A DNA stretch of 64,000 nt from Streptococcus sp. S5 (GCF_034134805.1 NZ_CP139419.1:1984001-2048000); one strand, 5' to 3'. Positions 24,194 to 34,579 are shown, counted from the first letter of the stretch. Translations and numbers: made by a program. Notes: generated by a model not told the origin, from the sequence alone.

Positions 24194-26089
24194 TTACCAA
24201 ATGATCACACGATCTTCTGGTGCGCGCCACATGCCGTCGCCTTCTTTGACATCAAAGGTTTCAAAGAATTCGTCAAAGTTTGGTAATTGGACATTGGTGC
24301 GGAGTTTTCCTGGTGCGTGGACATCGACACTTGCGAGAAGTTGCATGTACTCTGTCCGAGCTTTCATGCGCCAGATGCGAGCAAAGTTGGTGAAGAATTC
24401 TTCTGCTGAGAAATCTTCCTCTTTCTTAGCGGCTTCAAGGGCTGCAGCGATACCGCCGAGGTCTGCCACGTTTTCAGAAACGGTCAATTTCCCGTTGATC
24501 TTGGCACCGTAAGAGTCTTGTCCTTCAAACTGATCGATGACTTTTTGAGTCCGAGCGGTAAAGGCTTCGTAATCTTCTGGCTTCCACCAGTCTTTCAAGC
24601 TACCGTGCTCATCAAAGGAAGCACCATTGGTGTCAAAGGCGTGGGAGATTTCATGGGCAATGACTGCACCGATTCCGCCGTAGTTGGCTGATGATGATTG
24701 GTGAAGGTCATAGAAAGGTGCTTGTAAAATCGCTGCTGGGAAGACGATTTGGTTCTGTTGCGGATCATAGTAGGCATTGACCATATTAGCTGGCATGTGC
24801 CATTCGCTCCGATCAACCGGTTGGTTCCACTTGCTCCAAGTATGGGCAATGGAAATTTCGTAAAGGGCTTGAGCATTTTCCACCAAGGTCTTGCTCTCAT
24901 CGATGATCTTTTTGGCGTATGTTTCTGGTAATTTTTCAGGGTAGCCGATATGTGGTGTGATGACATTGAGTTTGACAATGGCTTTTTCGCGAGTTTCAGG
25001 AGCGAGCCAGTCTGCTTTTTCTAAGCGCTCCTTGTAGACGTCAATCATGGTCGCTACTTTATGCTCTACATCTGCTTTTGCTTCTGGTGAAAATTTTTCT
25101 CCCGCATACCAGAGTCCAAGCGCTTGGCTATATGGTACTTCTGCTAATGACAAGGCCGCCTTTTCTTTTGGACGAGGTTCTGGAACACCTGCAATCGTAC
25201 GACTATATTCACCAGCCAAGACACGGATTTCTTCGGTCAAGAATAAAGTCCAATCTACGGCTGCACCGAGTTTCAATCTTGCATGAATAGTTTCCCAGTT
25301 GGCTGCTGAATAGAATGTTGGTGCGAATTCCTTCCAGAAACGCTCTTCTGGAACGATGATTTTATCCGGAGTTTGTCCGATCACTTCTGTAAAGAAAGTA
25401 TCGAGTGGCAATTCTGGAACCAAGGCCTTGAAATCTGCCCACTCATAAGGATGGTAGAGTTTGTTGTACTCGGATCTTTCTTCATTTGACAAGATATATT
25501 TGGCCAATTCTGCATCCGACGCAATGACCTTATCCAGGATTTCTTTGATTTCTGCCTCTGAGAATTCAAATTTAGGTAAAAGTTTTTCCATCATTTGGCG
25601 CCAGATAGCCAGTAATTCTGGGCCTTTTTCGTTACCTTCTTCATAGTAGGTCGTATCTGGCAAGATATGAGCCGGCGCTTCTCCCCACAAGACATTCATT
25701 TGGGCATTCATATAGTCTGGTGACACCATAAATGGCATGAGATTTGGTTTGCCAGCTAGTTCATAGGTCCCCAACTTGCTGGTATAGTCTTCAAAAGAAG
25801 ACAGAGCCTTAATTTCATTGATCAAGGGCATGGCTGGTGCTACACCAGCTGCTTCCCGTGCATCAAAATCTGCCACCATTTTATGGTATTTGACAAAGTT
25901 TTGCAGAATGCTGTCTTCAGGCAGTTCTTCTCCCCGTTGCCATTTTCCAGTGATATCCAACATCAAGTTTTCGATATCTTGGATCAAGTCCATAAAACCA
26001 CCAGTTGACGGTTTGTCATCAGGAATCACAGCTGTCTCAGCCCATTCCCCATTGACGTAATCATAAAAATCATCTTGTAAACGTACCAT
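24194..26089 (-). CDS. pepO: M13-family zinc endopeptidase
   Basis: 631 residues, the length of streptococcal PepO. HEISH (about residue 478) with downstream ENVADLGG supplies the zinc ligands and catalytic residues of neprilysin-like peptidases, and the NAYYDPQQNQIVFPAAIL segment is the substrate strand. It has no signal peptide, although PepO is found on the surface of some streptococci. The ATG at 26089 gives the family N-terminus (MVRLQDDFYDYVNGEW); the 13-codon upstream extension is not expected. Divergent from the manganese ABC operon, as in other streptococci. Confidence 0.95.
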   Translation of the reverse strand: MVRLQDDFYDYVNGEWAETAVIPDDKPSTGGFMDLIQDIENLMLDITGKWQRGEELPEDSILQNFVKYHKMVADFDAREAAGVAPAMPLINEIKALSSFEDYTSKLGTYELAGKPNLMPFMVSPDYMNAQMNVLWGEAPAHILPDTTYYEEGNEKGPELLAIWRQMMEKLLPKFEFSEAEIKEILDKVIASDAELAKYILSNEERSEYNKLYHPYEWADFKALVPELPLDTFFTEVIGQTPDKIIVPEERFWKEFAPTFYSAANWETIHARLKLGAAVDWTLFLTEEIRVLAGEYSRTIAGVPEPRPKEKAALSLAEVPYSQALGLWYAGEKFSPEAKADVEHKVATMIDVYKERLEKADWLAPETREKAIVKLNVITPHIGYPEKLPETYAKKIIDESKTLVENAQALYEISIAHTWSKWNQPVDRSEWHMPANMVNAYYDPQQNQIVFPAAILQAPFYDLHQSSSANYGGIGAVIAHEISHAFDTNGASFDEHGSLKDWWKPEDYEAFTARTQKVIDQFEGQDSYGAKINGKLTVSENVADLGGIAAALEAAKKEEDFSAEEFFTNFARIWRMKARTEYMQLLASVDVHAPGKLRTNVQLPNFDEFFETFDVKEGDGMWRAPEDRVIIW

Positions 26090-26180
26090 GATCTTCTCGC
26101 TTTCATTCTTTTCTAATAACCTTATCAAAAATAGGAACTTTTTTCAATGATTACAAGTAAGTTAATCTAAATCATTTTAA

Positions 26181-26217
26181 AAATTAACTTGACTTAATTT
26201 TTTTATTTATGTATATT
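26181..26217 (+). promoter_or_regulatory. fimCBA promoter with Mn-regulator box
   Basis: The 20-bp near-palindrome AAATTAACTTGACTTAATTT (26181-26200) contains the -35 TTGACT (26189-26194); the -10 TATATT (26212-26217) follows with a 17-base spacer. This is the ScaR/PsaR/MntR-type operator known for this operon. Confidence 0.85.
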
Positions 26218-26237
26218 AATAGTAAAGGAGCAAAATC

Positions 26238-26960
26238 ATGATTCAAATTGAACATCTAAGTGTTGCTTACCAGCAAACACTGGCCTTGGAGGATCTTTCC
26301 CTCACCATCCAGGGTCCAACCATCCTAGGCATTCTTGGACCCAACGGAGCTGGAAAATCAACCCTGATCAAGGCCATGCTAGGACTTCTCCCTCATTCGG
26401 GAAAGGTCCTGCTCGATCAAAAAGATCTCGGCCAAGCTCTTCAACGAGTGGCCTACGTCGAACAGAAATCCGCTATTGATTTCCACTTCCCCATCACGGT
26501 GCGGGAGTGTGTCTCACTGGGTCTCTATCCCCATCTTTCTATCTTCAAGCGAAAAAGTAAAGAAGATCTCCAAAAAGTGGAAAATGCCTTGAAACTTGTC
26601 AATCTTCTTGATCTAGCAGATCGCCAGATCGGCCAGCTTTCGGGAGGGCAATTCCAACGGGTGCTAATCGCCCGCTGCTTGGTCCAAGAAGCAGATGTCA
26701 TCTTTTTGGATGAGCCCTTCGCAGGGATTGACTCCGTCAGCGAAGACATTATCATGCAGACCCTTCAGACCTTGAAACAAGAAGGCAAGACCATTCTGAT
26801 CGTCCATCACGATCTCAGCAAGGTCCCAGCTTATTTCGACCAGGTCCTCCTCCTTCACCGCAAGCTGATCGCTTTTGGAAAAACAGAGGAAACCTTTACC
26901 AAGGAGAATCTGCATGCAGCCTATGGGCATGAACTCTTTATAGGAGGTGGAGTCGGATGA
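26238..26960 (+). CDS. fimC: Manganese ABC transporter ATP-binding protein
   Basis: 240 residues with Walker [10 protein letters not shown], signature LSGGQFQR and Walker [13 protein letters not shown]. First gene of the FimCBA/PsaBCA/ScaCBA Mn2+ importer operon; powers the permease FimB. Overlaps fimB by the ATGA junction. Expected to be repressed by the DtxR-type regulator at 30787 when manganese is ample. Confidence 0.92.
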   Translation: MIQIEHLSVAYQQTLALEDLSLTIQGPTILGILGPNGAGKSTLIKAMLGLLPHSGKVLLDQKDLGQALQRVAYVEQKSAIDFHFPITVRECVSLGLYPHLSIFKRKSKEDLQKVENALKLVNLLDLADRQIGQLSGGQFQRVLIARCLVQEADVIFLDEPFAGIDSVSEDIIMQTLQTLKQEGKTILIVHHDLSKVPAYFDQVLLLHRKLIAFGKTEETFTKENLHAAYGHELFIGGGVG

Positions 26961-27799
26961 TTACAGAATTTATCGATGGATTACAGCAATTCCACTTCTT
27001 ACAGAATGCCCTGATCACAGCCATTGCCATTGGTATTGTCGCTGGAGCTGTCGGATGCTTCATTATTTTGCGAGGCATGTCTCTCATGGGAGATGCTATC
27101 TCGCACGCAGTCCTTCCAGGGGTGGCCCTGTCCTTTATCCTTGGCATCAATTTCTTTATTGGCGCCATTGTCTTTGGGCTTCTAGCTTCCATCCTTATCA
27201 CCTATATCAAGAGTAACTCCATCATCAAGAGCGACACAGCGATAGGGATTACCTTTTCTTCTTTCCTTGCCTTAGGAGTCATCCTGATTGGAGTCGCAAA
27301 AAGTTCCACCGACCTCTTCCACATCCTCTTTGGGAATATCCTGGCCGTGCAAGACCAAGATATGTGGATGACCATCGGTGTTGGGGTGTCAGTCTTGCTG
27401 GTGATTGTCCTGCTTTTTCGCCCCTTGCTTCTCACTTCATTTGATCCGGTTTTGGCTCAATCCATGGGCGTCCGGGTCAAGGTCTACCACTACCTCCTTA
27501 TGGTGCTTTTGACATTGGTTTCTGTTACTGCTATGCAAAGTGTCGGAACCATTCTCATCGTCGCCATGCTCATCACACCTGCTGCGACAGCCTATCTCTA
27601 TGCCAATAGCCTCTGGTCCATGATGCTCCTGTCCTCTAGCCTAGGCGCTCTTGCATCCGTTCTGGGACTCTTTATTGGCTATAGTTTGAACATCGCCGTT
27701 GGGTCTTGTATTGTCCTCACTTCTGCCGTCTTCTTTCTCATCAGCTTTTTTATCGCTCCTAAGCAGAGAAAGAACAAGCACGCTCTTTCATCTCATTAA
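26957..27799 (+). CDS. fimB: Manganese ABC transporter permease
   Basis: 280 residues with about eight membrane helices of the ABC-3 (ZnuB/PsaC) family. Conserved segments include [16 protein letters not shown] and TPAATAYL. It forms the membrane channel of the Mn importer. ATGA overlap with fimC and 11 bases to fimA. Confidence 0.92.
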   Translation: MITEFIDGLQQFHFLQNALITAIAIGIVAGAVGCFIILRGMSLMGDAISHAVLPGVALSFILGINFFIGAIVFGLLASILITYIKSNSIIKSDTAIGITFSSFLALGVILIGVAKSSTDLFHILFGNILAVQDQDMWMTIGVGVSVLLVIVLLFRPLLLTSFDPVLAQSMGVRVKVYHYLLMVLLTLVSVTAMQSVGTILIVAMLITPAATAYLYANSLWSMMLLSSSLGALASVLGLFIGYSLNIAVGSCIVLTSAVFFLISFFIAPKQRKNKHALSSH

Positions 27800-27810
27800 A
27801 GGAGAAACAC

Positions 27811-28740
27811 ATGAAAAAAATCGCTTCTGTCCTCGCCCTCTTTGTAGCGCTCTTATTTGGCCTTCTAGCCTGTAGCAAGGGTTCTTCTTCTGGAGCTTCT
27901 GGTAAATTGAAAGTGGTCACCACCAATTCGATCCTTGCAGATATGACCAAAAATATTGCTGGGGATAAGATCGAACTGCACAGTATCGTTCCCGTCGGCA
28001 AAGATCCCCACGAATACGAACCACTACCAGAAGATGTCAAAAAAACTTCGCAAGCAGACCTGATCTTCTACAACGGGATCAACCTTGAAACCGGTGGCAA
28101 TGCTTGGTTCACTAAATTGGTCAAAAATGCCAATAAAGTAGAAAACAAGGACTATTTCGCAGTTAGCGAGGGAGTCGATGTCATCTACCTAGAAGGCCAA
28201 AACCAAGCTGGAAAAGAAGACCCTCACGCTTGGCTCAATCTCGAAAATGGAATCATCTACGCTAAAAACATTGCCAAACAATTAATCGCAAAAGATCCAA
28301 AAAATAAGGACTTCTACGAAAAAAATCTAGCAGCCTACACTGAAAAACTCAACAAGCTAGACCAAGAAGCCAAGCAAGCATTCAATAACATCCCAGCAGA
28401 CAAGAAGATGATCGTAACCAGCGAAGGCTGCTTCAAGTACTTCTCCAAAGCCTATGGCGTCCCATCTGCCTATATCTGGGAAATCAATACGGAAGAAGAA
28501 GGCACACCTGACCAAATCAAAACGCTGGTAGAAAAGCTCCGTCAAACCAAGGTGCCGGCCCTCTTTGTTGAATCCAGTGTCGATGAACGTCCTATGAAAA
28601 CTGTGTCTAAAGATACCGACATCCCAATCTATGCAAAGATCTTCACTGATTCCATTGCCAAAGAAGGAGAAAAGGGCGATAGCTACTACAGCATGATGAA
28701 ATGGAACTTAGACAAGATCGCAGAAGGATTGAGTCAGTAG
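27811..28740 (+). CDS. fimA: Manganese-binding lipoprotein (FimA/PsaA/ScaA)
   Basis: 309 residues. The lipobox is LLAC with Cys21. Metal ligands match PsaA: His67 (DPHEYEP), the His of DPHAWLN, the Glu of VTSEGCF and the Asp of VESSVDERP. It delivers Mn2+ to FimB; in oral streptococci the protein is also called an adhesin. The sequence resembles my memory of S. parasanguinis FimA very closely. AAAGGAG precedes the ATG. Confidence 0.96.
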   Translation: MKKIASVLALFVALLFGLLACSKGSSSGASGKLKVVTTNSILADMTKNIAGDKIELHSIVPVGKDPHEYEPLPEDVKKTSQADLIFYNGINLETGGNAWFTKLVKNANKVENKDYFAVSEGVDVIYLEGQNQAGKEDPHAWLNLENGIIYAKNIAKQLIAKDPKNKDFYEKNLAAYTEKLNKLDQEAKQAFNNIPADKKMIVTSEGCFKYFSKAYGVPSAYIWEINTEEEGTPDQIKTLVEKLRQTKVPALFVESSVDERPMKTVSKDTDIPIYAKIFTDSIAKEGEKGDSYYSMMKWNLDKIAEGLSQ

Positions 28741-28819
28741 ACCCTTTAGATTTCTAAACAAATCAGTGGCCCCTCCTCCGGTATTGCGGTACAATAAAAA
28801 CAAAAAAAGGAGTCTTTTT

Positions 28820-29314
28820 ATGGCAACATTTTTAGGAAACCCTGTTACCTTTACCGGATCTCAACTTCAAGTAGGGGAAATGGCTCATGATTTTTCATTG
28901 ATCACTCCAGCTCTTGAAAAGAAATCTTTAGCTGATTTTGCTGGGAAGAAAAAAGTTCTCAGTGTGATCCCTTCTATTGATACAGGTATCTGTTCCACTC
29001 AAACACGTCACTTCAACCAGGCCCTCTCTGACATGGAGGACACTGTGGTCTTGACGGTTTCCGTCGACCTTCCTTTCGCCCAAGGCAAATGGTGTGCTGC
29101 TGAAGGGATCGAAAATGCCATCATGCTCTCAGACTACTTCGACCATTCCTTCGGGAAAGCCTACGGCCTCTTGATCAATGAATGGCATTTGCTTGCGCGT
29201 GCTGTCTTGGTCTTAGATGCAGACAACAAGGTGACTTACGTTGAGTACCTCGACAACATCAACAGCGAACCCAATTACGACGCTGCAATCGAAGCCGTCA
29301 AGGCACTTGGGTAA
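28820..29314 (+). CDS. tpx: Thiol peroxidase
   Basis: 164 residues. The peroxidatic Cys58 is in [11 protein letters not shown] and the resolving Cys92 in GKWCAAEG, the Tpx 2-Cys pattern; reduces H2O2 and alkyl peroxides with thioredoxin. The start is the ATG at 28820 after AAAAAAAGGAG. Its position after the Mn transporter is conserved (psaD) and links peroxide defence to manganese uptake. Confidence 0.95.
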   Translation: MATFLGNPVTFTGSQLQVGEMAHDFSLITPALEKKSLADFAGKKKVLSVIPSIDTGICSTQTRHFNQALSDMEDTVVLTVSVDLPFAQGKWCAAEGIENAIMLSDYFDHSFGKAYGLLINEWHLLARAVLVLDADNKVTYVEYLDNINSEPNYDAAIEAVKALG

Positions 29315-29317
29315 ACG

Positions 29318-29345
29318 AAAAAGAGGTCTGCGACCTCTTTTTTTA
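29318..29345 (+). terminator. tpx terminator
   Basis: AAAGAGGTC-TGC-GACCTCTTT hairpin followed by Ts. Confidence 0.95.
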
Positions 29346-29439
29346 ATATAAACAAACTACTTTTACGTAAAAGAACCTAAATGATGCAGAAAAAAAAATA
29401 AAATGAGGTAGACACTATTAGGCTCATTCAACATATACT

Positions 29440-29635
29440 GAAACTTTCCGCCGTGAGAAAAGTGCTAGAAACATGATTGTTTCTAGCACTCGGGAGTTTT
29501 GAAACTTTAGGTTCAAAACTAAGTCATGGAACTTCGTGGATTGCTGAAATCATCCACTGGATAATTTCACCTAACGTCCATACTCACCTAAGGAAAGTTT
29601 CTAAGAGTCCTATTTCTTCAATCCGAAAGAGGACT
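29440..29635. repeat. Multibranch structured element (no gene seen)
   Basis: The interval 29346-29636 holds no credible gene. Outer stems GAAACTTTCC (29440-29449)/GGAAAGTTTC (29592-29601) and GTGAG (29453)/CTCAC (29583) enclose three hairpins: GTGCTAGAAAC/GTTTCTAGCAC (29462-29489), AGTTTTGAA/TTCAAAACT (29495-29520) and GTGGAT/ATCCAC (29536-29557). AGTCCT/AGGACT (29606-29635) follows. It looks like a structured repeat or RNA; its class is unknown to me. Confidence 0.55.
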
Positions 29636-29636
29636 A

Positions 29637-30662
29637 CTATAAAATCCGGTGGAGTCCATTCTTGAGTAAAAGTCGCCAGCGTAAGCGAGGGATGCCTCTG
29701 AGGAAACTTCGCACGCGCTTTGCTACTTGTTGCTTGTAGCTCTTACCTCCCTGTGCAAAAACTCCTTTTCGACTCCAATAACCTTGCTCTCCGCGGTCAT
29801 TCTTCGGAGCTAGATAGCGAACACCTTGCTGATAGAGGATCCGCTTGCGAAAGGCTGGATCCCACGCTTTGACGGGGGCAATATCCAAGTCCTTATGGGT
29901 CCGGCCCCTAGCCAAGCCGTAGTTAAAACTGGCACCATTGACAATGCCATTTTCAGAAACTTCTATTGGATCAACTTCATTGAGAAAATGCCCAGCTTGA
30001 TCGAGAATATACTCCGTATGAAAATTTAACAAGACCTTGAAATTAACTTGTTGGGAGGCCCCTGATGGATAATGAAGGTGACCATCTGGCCTTAGGGAGA
30101 CCTTGTTATGAAGGCGGGCAGCCGCATAAGCATCCACCCTGACAGCTCTAGTCTCCTGTAGGTAAGCTTGTAAGGCCTCTTCGTCAGTCTGTCCAGATCT
30201 CGCATTATGTATCCGAATCCATTGTGCCTGGTAACTTGAAAGTAGGTAGCGCAACTGGTGAACCTGGCGTTTCAAAAGCTGATCTCCCGACTGATCTGCT
30301 AAAGGATCATTTTCAAAGGCGACCTGCACGACGCGTGAAAATGCCGTCCAAAAGTCGGATCCTGGCGGACAATCTGGAGCCATCCTACTCAGAAGAAAGG
30401 CTGTTTCTTCACAAGTTCCAGATAAGTCACTCGGCATTAGGAGAATTTTCATAACGCCCCTCAGCAAGTCTTGGGCAGCAGTTTCCGTTAGATCCTTGAT
30501 CTCTTGAAACCACATGTTTTGAAACAGAGGACTGGCAAAGAAAAAGACAGACTGGTATTGTTCTTGGTAGGCTTGTGGATCTTTGTATACCTGCAAGTGC
30601 TTCTCTAGATAGGCTAAACTATTTTCTCTCCAGCCTAGTCTCGCTAATTCCCGTCTGTTCAT
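29637..30662 (-). CDS. Conserved hypothetical protein, possibly DUF3114
   Basis: 341 residues, soluble, no signal peptide or membrane segment. The C-terminal half (NFHTEYILDQAGHFLNEVDP, then NGIVNGASFNYG and HKDLD) resembles the streptococcal DUF3114 family as I recall it; no function is known. A very basic tail ends the protein. GGA lies 8-10 bases before the ATG. It is monocistronic, convergent with tpx. Confidence 0.7.
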   Translation of the reverse strand: MNRRELARLGWRENSLAYLEKHLQVYKDPQAYQEQYQSVFFFASPLFQNMWFQEIKDLTETAAQDLLRGVMKILLMPSDLSGTCEETAFLLSRMAPDCPPGSDFWTAFSRVVQVAFENDPLADQSGDQLLKRQVHQLRYLLSSYQAQWIRIHNARSGQTDEEALQAYLQETRAVRVDAYAAARLHNKVSLRPDGHLHYPSGASQQVNFKVLLNFHTEYILDQAGHFLNEVDPIEVSENGIVNGASFNYGLARGRTHKDLDIAPVKAWDPAFRKRILYQQGVRYLAPKNDRGEQGYWSRKGVFAQGGKSYKQQVAKRVRSFLRGIPRLRWRLLLKNGLHRIL

Positions 30663-30786
30663 GATGCTGTCCTTTCTATGCTACTATACTACCATCTTTT
30701 GGAGCTTGAGACAATTCTCATTACTCCACTAGCGTTTTTGAGGATTTTTTTGATATACTAGAAGTGAGCGAAGAAAAGAGGAAAGC

Positions 30787-31440
30787 ATGACACCAAACAA
30801 AGAAGATTACCTCAAGTGCATTTACGAAATTGGCACAGAAGTAGAAAAAATCAGTAATAAAGAAATTGCCAGTCGCATGCAGGTCTCTCCACCCGCTGTG
30901 ACCGAGATGATTAAGCGCATGATCTCTGAGGGTCTCTTGGTGAAAGATAAGACCCATGGCTATCTACTAACAGATCTGGGCTCGCAATTGGTCTCTGATC
31001 TCTACCGCAAGCACCGCTTGATCGAAGTATTTCTGCTGAAAAATCTTGGCTACACAACTGAAGAAGTCCATGAAGAGGCAGAAGTTCTCGAGCATACCGT
31101 TTCTGAACATTTCATCGACCGGCTGGATCACATGCTTGGAAATCCTAAGACCTGTCCTCATGGTGGGACAATTCCAAAGAAAGGTGAAAGGCTTGTCGAA
31201 GCCTACCAAGACCGTCTCAGTGAAACGACTGAGCCTGGTCTGTATATTCTGCAAAGAGTCTATGACACCTATGAATTGTTAAAATTCTTAGATCAGATCC
31301 ATCTCCAAATTGGTGATACCATCGCGTTTCAACGGTATGATGACTACACAGGCCTCTATTACTTAGTTATCCATGAACAAGAAATTTCTATCAACCAAGT
31401 GATCGCCCAACAACTCTATATCGAAAAACATGCAGTCTAA
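30787..31440 (+). CDS. DtxR-family manganese-dependent repressor (FimR/ScaR/PsaR type)
   Basis: 217 residues. An N-terminal winged helix (EIASRMQVSPPAVTEMIKRM) is followed by a dimerisation domain with metal-ligand residues (HRLIEVFL, EEVHEEAEVLEH, CPHGG) and a C-terminal SH3-like FeoA-type domain. With Mn2+ it should bind the palindrome at 26181 and shut off fimCBA. AGAGGAAAG precedes the ATG and an extended -10 TGATATACT lies about 25 bases upstream. Confidence 0.9.
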   Translation: MTPNKEDYLKCIYEIGTEVEKISNKEIASRMQVSPPAVTEMIKRMISEGLLVKDKTHGYLLTDLGSQLVSDLYRKHRLIEVFLLKNLGYTTEEVHEEAEVLEHTVSEHFIDRLDHMLGNPKTCPHGGTIPKKGERLVEAYQDRLSETTEPGLYILQRVYDTYELLKFLDQIHLQIGDTIAFQRYDDYTGLYYLVIHEQEISINQVIAQQLYIEKHAV

Positions 31441-31458
31441 CCCGACTGCATGTTTTCT
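31424..31458. terminator. Terminator between the Mn regulator and dtd
   Basis: AAAACATGCAGT and ACTGCATGTTTT stem; it overlaps the regulator's last codons and serves both converging genes. Confidence 0.85.
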
Positions 31459-31461
31459 TAC

Positions 31462-31905
31462 TTATGGATTTTTTGTATCTAGTAAAATCGTCACCGGACC
31501 ATCATTGATCAATTCAATCGCCATATCGGCTCCAAAGATCCCTCGTTTGACAGGGACTTCTTTTTCTAATTGATCATTAAAGGCATCATATAACTGACTG
31601 GCCATATCTGGCTTGGCAGCCCCTATAAAAGCAGGACGGTTGCCTTTTTTTGTCTCCGCAAAGAGGGTAAATTGAGAGATCGACAAGATTTCTCCTTGAA
31701 TATCTTTGACCGAAAGATTCATCTTATCTTCCTCATCTGAGAAAATACGCATCTGCGATACCTTGCGGACTGCATACTCCAAATCCTTCTGGTCATCCTC
31801 AGGCCCTACTCCCACTAAGAGCAGCAAGCCTTGCTGGATCGCATTGTAAACTTGGCCATCAATGGAAACCGAGGCACTCTTGACCCGTTGAATTACTAAT
31901 TTCAT
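31462..31905 (-). CDS. dtd: D-aminoacyl-tRNA deacylase
   Basis: 147 residues, full length. SQFTLFA and NRPAFIGAA are the two conserved active-site motifs (SQxTL and NxPxF). Removes D-amino acids, and glycine from mischarged tRNA-Ala. Lies downstream of rel, as in many Firmicutes, here separated by a repeat-filled gap. Confidence 0.95.
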   Translation of the reverse strand: MKLVIQRVKSASVSIDGQVYNAIQQGLLLLVGVGPEDDQKDLEYAVRKVSQMRIFSDEEDKMNLSVKDIQGEILSISQFTLFAETKKGNRPAFIGAAKPDMASQLYDAFNDQLEKEVPVKRGIFGADMAIELINDGPVTILLDTKNP

Positions 31906-31953
31906 TTTATTATCCTATTTTATAAATCTATTGAGCATTCACTGCTGACCTTA

Positions 31954-32214
31954 AAAGAAAATCGACATCAGACAAGGCAGTGAGACGCAGGTATATTATC
32001 TGAAAAGTAAAGGCTGTTCAGTTACTTTTAGTGCGGGGCAGCGAGACGAAGACAGTACTGAAGTACGGCAAGGCGAGCTAACCAAGCAATAAAAGAGTTC
32101 TGAGCACATCCTAGCTTCTTCAAAGAAAATCGACATCAGACAAGGCAGTGAGACGCAGGCATAACTGTAGTTAGGCCAGTCGAAACTAACGCAGTATGAA
32201 GTCGATTTTCGCAG
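31954..32214. repeat. Repeat-filled spacer between dtd and rel
   Basis: A 38-bp sequence (AAAGAAAATCGACATCAG start) occurs identically at 31954-31991 and 32122-32159. The second copy is closed by the inverse GTCGATTTTC (about 32199-32208), giving a roughly 90-bp hairpin-like unit. No gene is supported in the 31906-32218 gap. Confidence 0.7.
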
Positions 32215-32218
32215 AAGA

Positions 32219-34438
32219 CTAGCCATTGGTACGCTTAACAGAGTACACCTCCGGCACACTCTTAATCTTATCCACAACCGTTGTCAACATAGACAAGTTT
32301 GGAATTCCAAAGGAAATGTGGATATTGGCAAATTTCATATCTTTGGTTGGTTGGGCATTGACGGTTGAGACCATCTTAGCTGTATTGGAGAGGACTTGTA
32401 GTACATCGTTCAGAAGTCCGGCACGGTTGAGTCCGTATATATCGATGTGGGCGATATAGTCTTTGGTCGTGTTGTTATCTTCCCATTCTACATCAATCAA
32501 GCGTTGCTCGTAGTTGTCTTGAGCTCGGAGATTCATACAGTCCTGACGGTGAATCGCAACACCGCGTCCTTTGGTGATATAGCCGACGATTTCATCACCT
32601 GGAACTGGGTTACAGCACTTAGCAATCCGAATCAAGAGCCCAGAAGCGCCTTGGATAACCACGCCACCTTCGTGACGGACCTTCAAGGTATCTTTTTTAT
32701 TTTCAACCTTGACCTCGCCACCTTTGACTAGCTCTTCTGCTTCTGCACGTGCCTTAGCCCGTTCTTCTTCCCGGCGTTCATCCTCCGTCAAGCGGTTAAA
32801 GATGGTAATAGCCCCAATCTCTCCAAAACCAATCGCCGCAAACAAGGCTTCTTCTGTCTTGTAACTTGATTTTTGTAGCACTTTGTCCATGTGCTTTTTG
32901 TCCATGAACTTATTGGCTACCAAGTCATGCTCGTGGAATTGGGCCATCAAGAGGTCCCGACCACGGTTAATAGATAATTCCTTGTCTTGATTTTTAAAGA
33001 ACTGACGAATCTTGTTGCGCGCCTTGCTAGTTTTAACAAGGGTCAGCCAGTCACGACTCGGACCAAAGGAGTTGGCATTGGTGATAATCTCCACCTGATC
33101 TCCCGTCCGAAGTTTGGTATTGAGGGGCACCATCCGGCCATTGACCTTAGCACCAATCGCTTTTTCCCCAACCTTGGTGTGGATTTCATAGGCAAAATCG
33201 ATCGGTCCAGAATCTTTCGGAAGCGAGCGCACGGTTCCATCTGGTGTGAAGACGTAAATTTCTTCTGCCAAGATATCTTCTTTTACATTTTCAACAAATT
33301 CTTTGGCATCGCCTGACTGGTCTTGGAGTTCCATCATCTCCTTGATCCAGTTCATCCCAATAGCCGATTCCTTGCTGTTGACTTGACCCTTGATTCCTTT
33401 TTTATAGGCCCAGTGAGCCGCAACCCCATACTCAGCAACCTCGTGCATTTCCTTGGTTCGGATCTGGAACTCAATCGGTCCTTTAGGGCCGTATACAGTC
33501 GTATGGATGGACTGATAGCCATTGGCCTTCCGGTTGGCAATATAGTCCTTAAAACGCCCTGGCATTGGCTTCCAGAGCTCATGGATGTAGCCTAGCATAG
33601 CATAAACATCACTTGGAGTATCCAGGATACAGCGGATGGCAATCAAGTCATAGATTTCATCGAAGCGTTTCTTCTTATCCTGCATTTTGCGATAGATCGA
33701 ATAGATATGCTTTGGTCGACCATAAATTTTCCCATGCAGATGGCGTTCCCCAGCATAGGTCTCGATCTTGTGGACAACCTCTTCGACCAACTCTTCTCGC
33801 TCGCGACGTTTTTCCTTCATCATATGGGAGATCTTGTAGAATTCAACTTCGTTCAGATAACGGAAGGACAAATCCTCAAGTTCCCACTTAACGCTGGAAA
33901 TCCCGAGACGATGGGCCAGTGGTGCATAGATCTCCATGGTCTCACGCGAAATGCGTTCTTGCTTATCTTTGCGTAAATGCTTGAGGGTACGCATATTATG
34001 CAAACGGTCTGCTAATTTGACCAATATTACACGAATATCTTGAGACATGGCCATGAGCATCTTGCGATGATTTTCAGCCAACTGCTCTTCGTGGGACTTG
34101 TACTTGACCTTCCCGAGCTTGGTCACCCCATCGACGATCACACGCACGTCATGACCAAATTCGCGCTCTAAATCATCTAAGGTTGCATCCGTATCCTCCA
34201 CGACATCATGCAAAAAGCCACAGGCGACCGTCACAGCGTCCAGTTTTAGCTTAGCAAGGATTCCTGCTACTTGAATAGGATGAATGATGTAAGGTTCACC
34301 TGACTGACGGAATTGTCCATTATGGCAATCAACCGCATAGACCAAAGCCTTTTGCACAAAAGCAACATCTTCAGGTGATAAATATTTTTTTGTAAGGGCA
34401 ACGACTTGGTCCCCTGTTAAATTCTCTTCTTTCGGCAT
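32219..34438 (-). CDS. rel: Bifunctional (p)ppGpp synthetase/hydrolase
   Basis: 739 residues, full-length RSH. The order is the HD hydrolase domain (GFLHDVVEDTDA), the synthetase domain (RPKHIYSIYRKM and GYQSIHTTVYGP), TGS (IYVFTPDGTVRSLP), zinc-finger/helical (AKCCNPVPGDEI) and C-terminal ACT (IYGLNRAGLLNDVL). Makes and degrades the starvation alarmone. GGAG precedes the ATG at 34438. Residues of both active sites look intact. Confidence 0.97.
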   Translation of the reverse strand: MPKEENLTGDQVVALTKKYLSPEDVAFVQKALVYAVDCHNGQFRQSGEPYIIHPIQVAGILAKLKLDAVTVACGFLHDVVEDTDATLDDLEREFGHDVRVIVDGVTKLGKVKYKSHEEQLAENHRKMLMAMSQDIRVILVKLADRLHNMRTLKHLRKDKQERISRETMEIYAPLAHRLGISSVKWELEDLSFRYLNEVEFYKISHMMKEKRREREELVEEVVHKIETYAGERHLHGKIYGRPKHIYSIYRKMQDKKKRFDEIYDLIAIRCILDTPSDVYAMLGYIHELWKPMPGRFKDYIANRKANGYQSIHTTVYGPKGPIEFQIRTKEMHEVAEYGVAAHWAYKKGIKGQVNSKESAIGMNWIKEMMELQDQSGDAKEFVENVKEDILAEEIYVFTPDGTVRSLPKDSGPIDFAYEIHTKVGEKAIGAKVNGRMVPLNTKLRTGDQVEIITNANSFGPSRDWLTLVKTSKARNKIRQFFKNQDKELSINRGRDLLMAQFHEHDLVANKFMDKKHMDKVLQKSSYKTEEALFAAIGFGEIGAITIFNRLTEDERREEERAKARAEAEELVKGGEVKVENKKDTLKVRHEGGVVIQGASGLLIRIAKCCNPVPGDEIVGYITKGRGVAIHRQDCMNLRAQDNYEQRLIDVEWEDNNTTKDYIAHIDIYGLNRAGLLNDVLQVLSNTAKMVSTVNAQPTKDMKFANIHISFGIPNLSMLTTVVDKIKSVPEVYSVKRTNG

Positions 34439-34579
34439 GTATTTTCTCCAGTTTCTTGGATACTATTTTAACACTTTTAGAAGCAGATGGGAACCAATGA
34501 AGCTACTTTAATATACGGATACTTCTCGAAAATCATTCTGGGATCCACCTTGCTTTCATCATTCGTAACAGTTTTTTGT

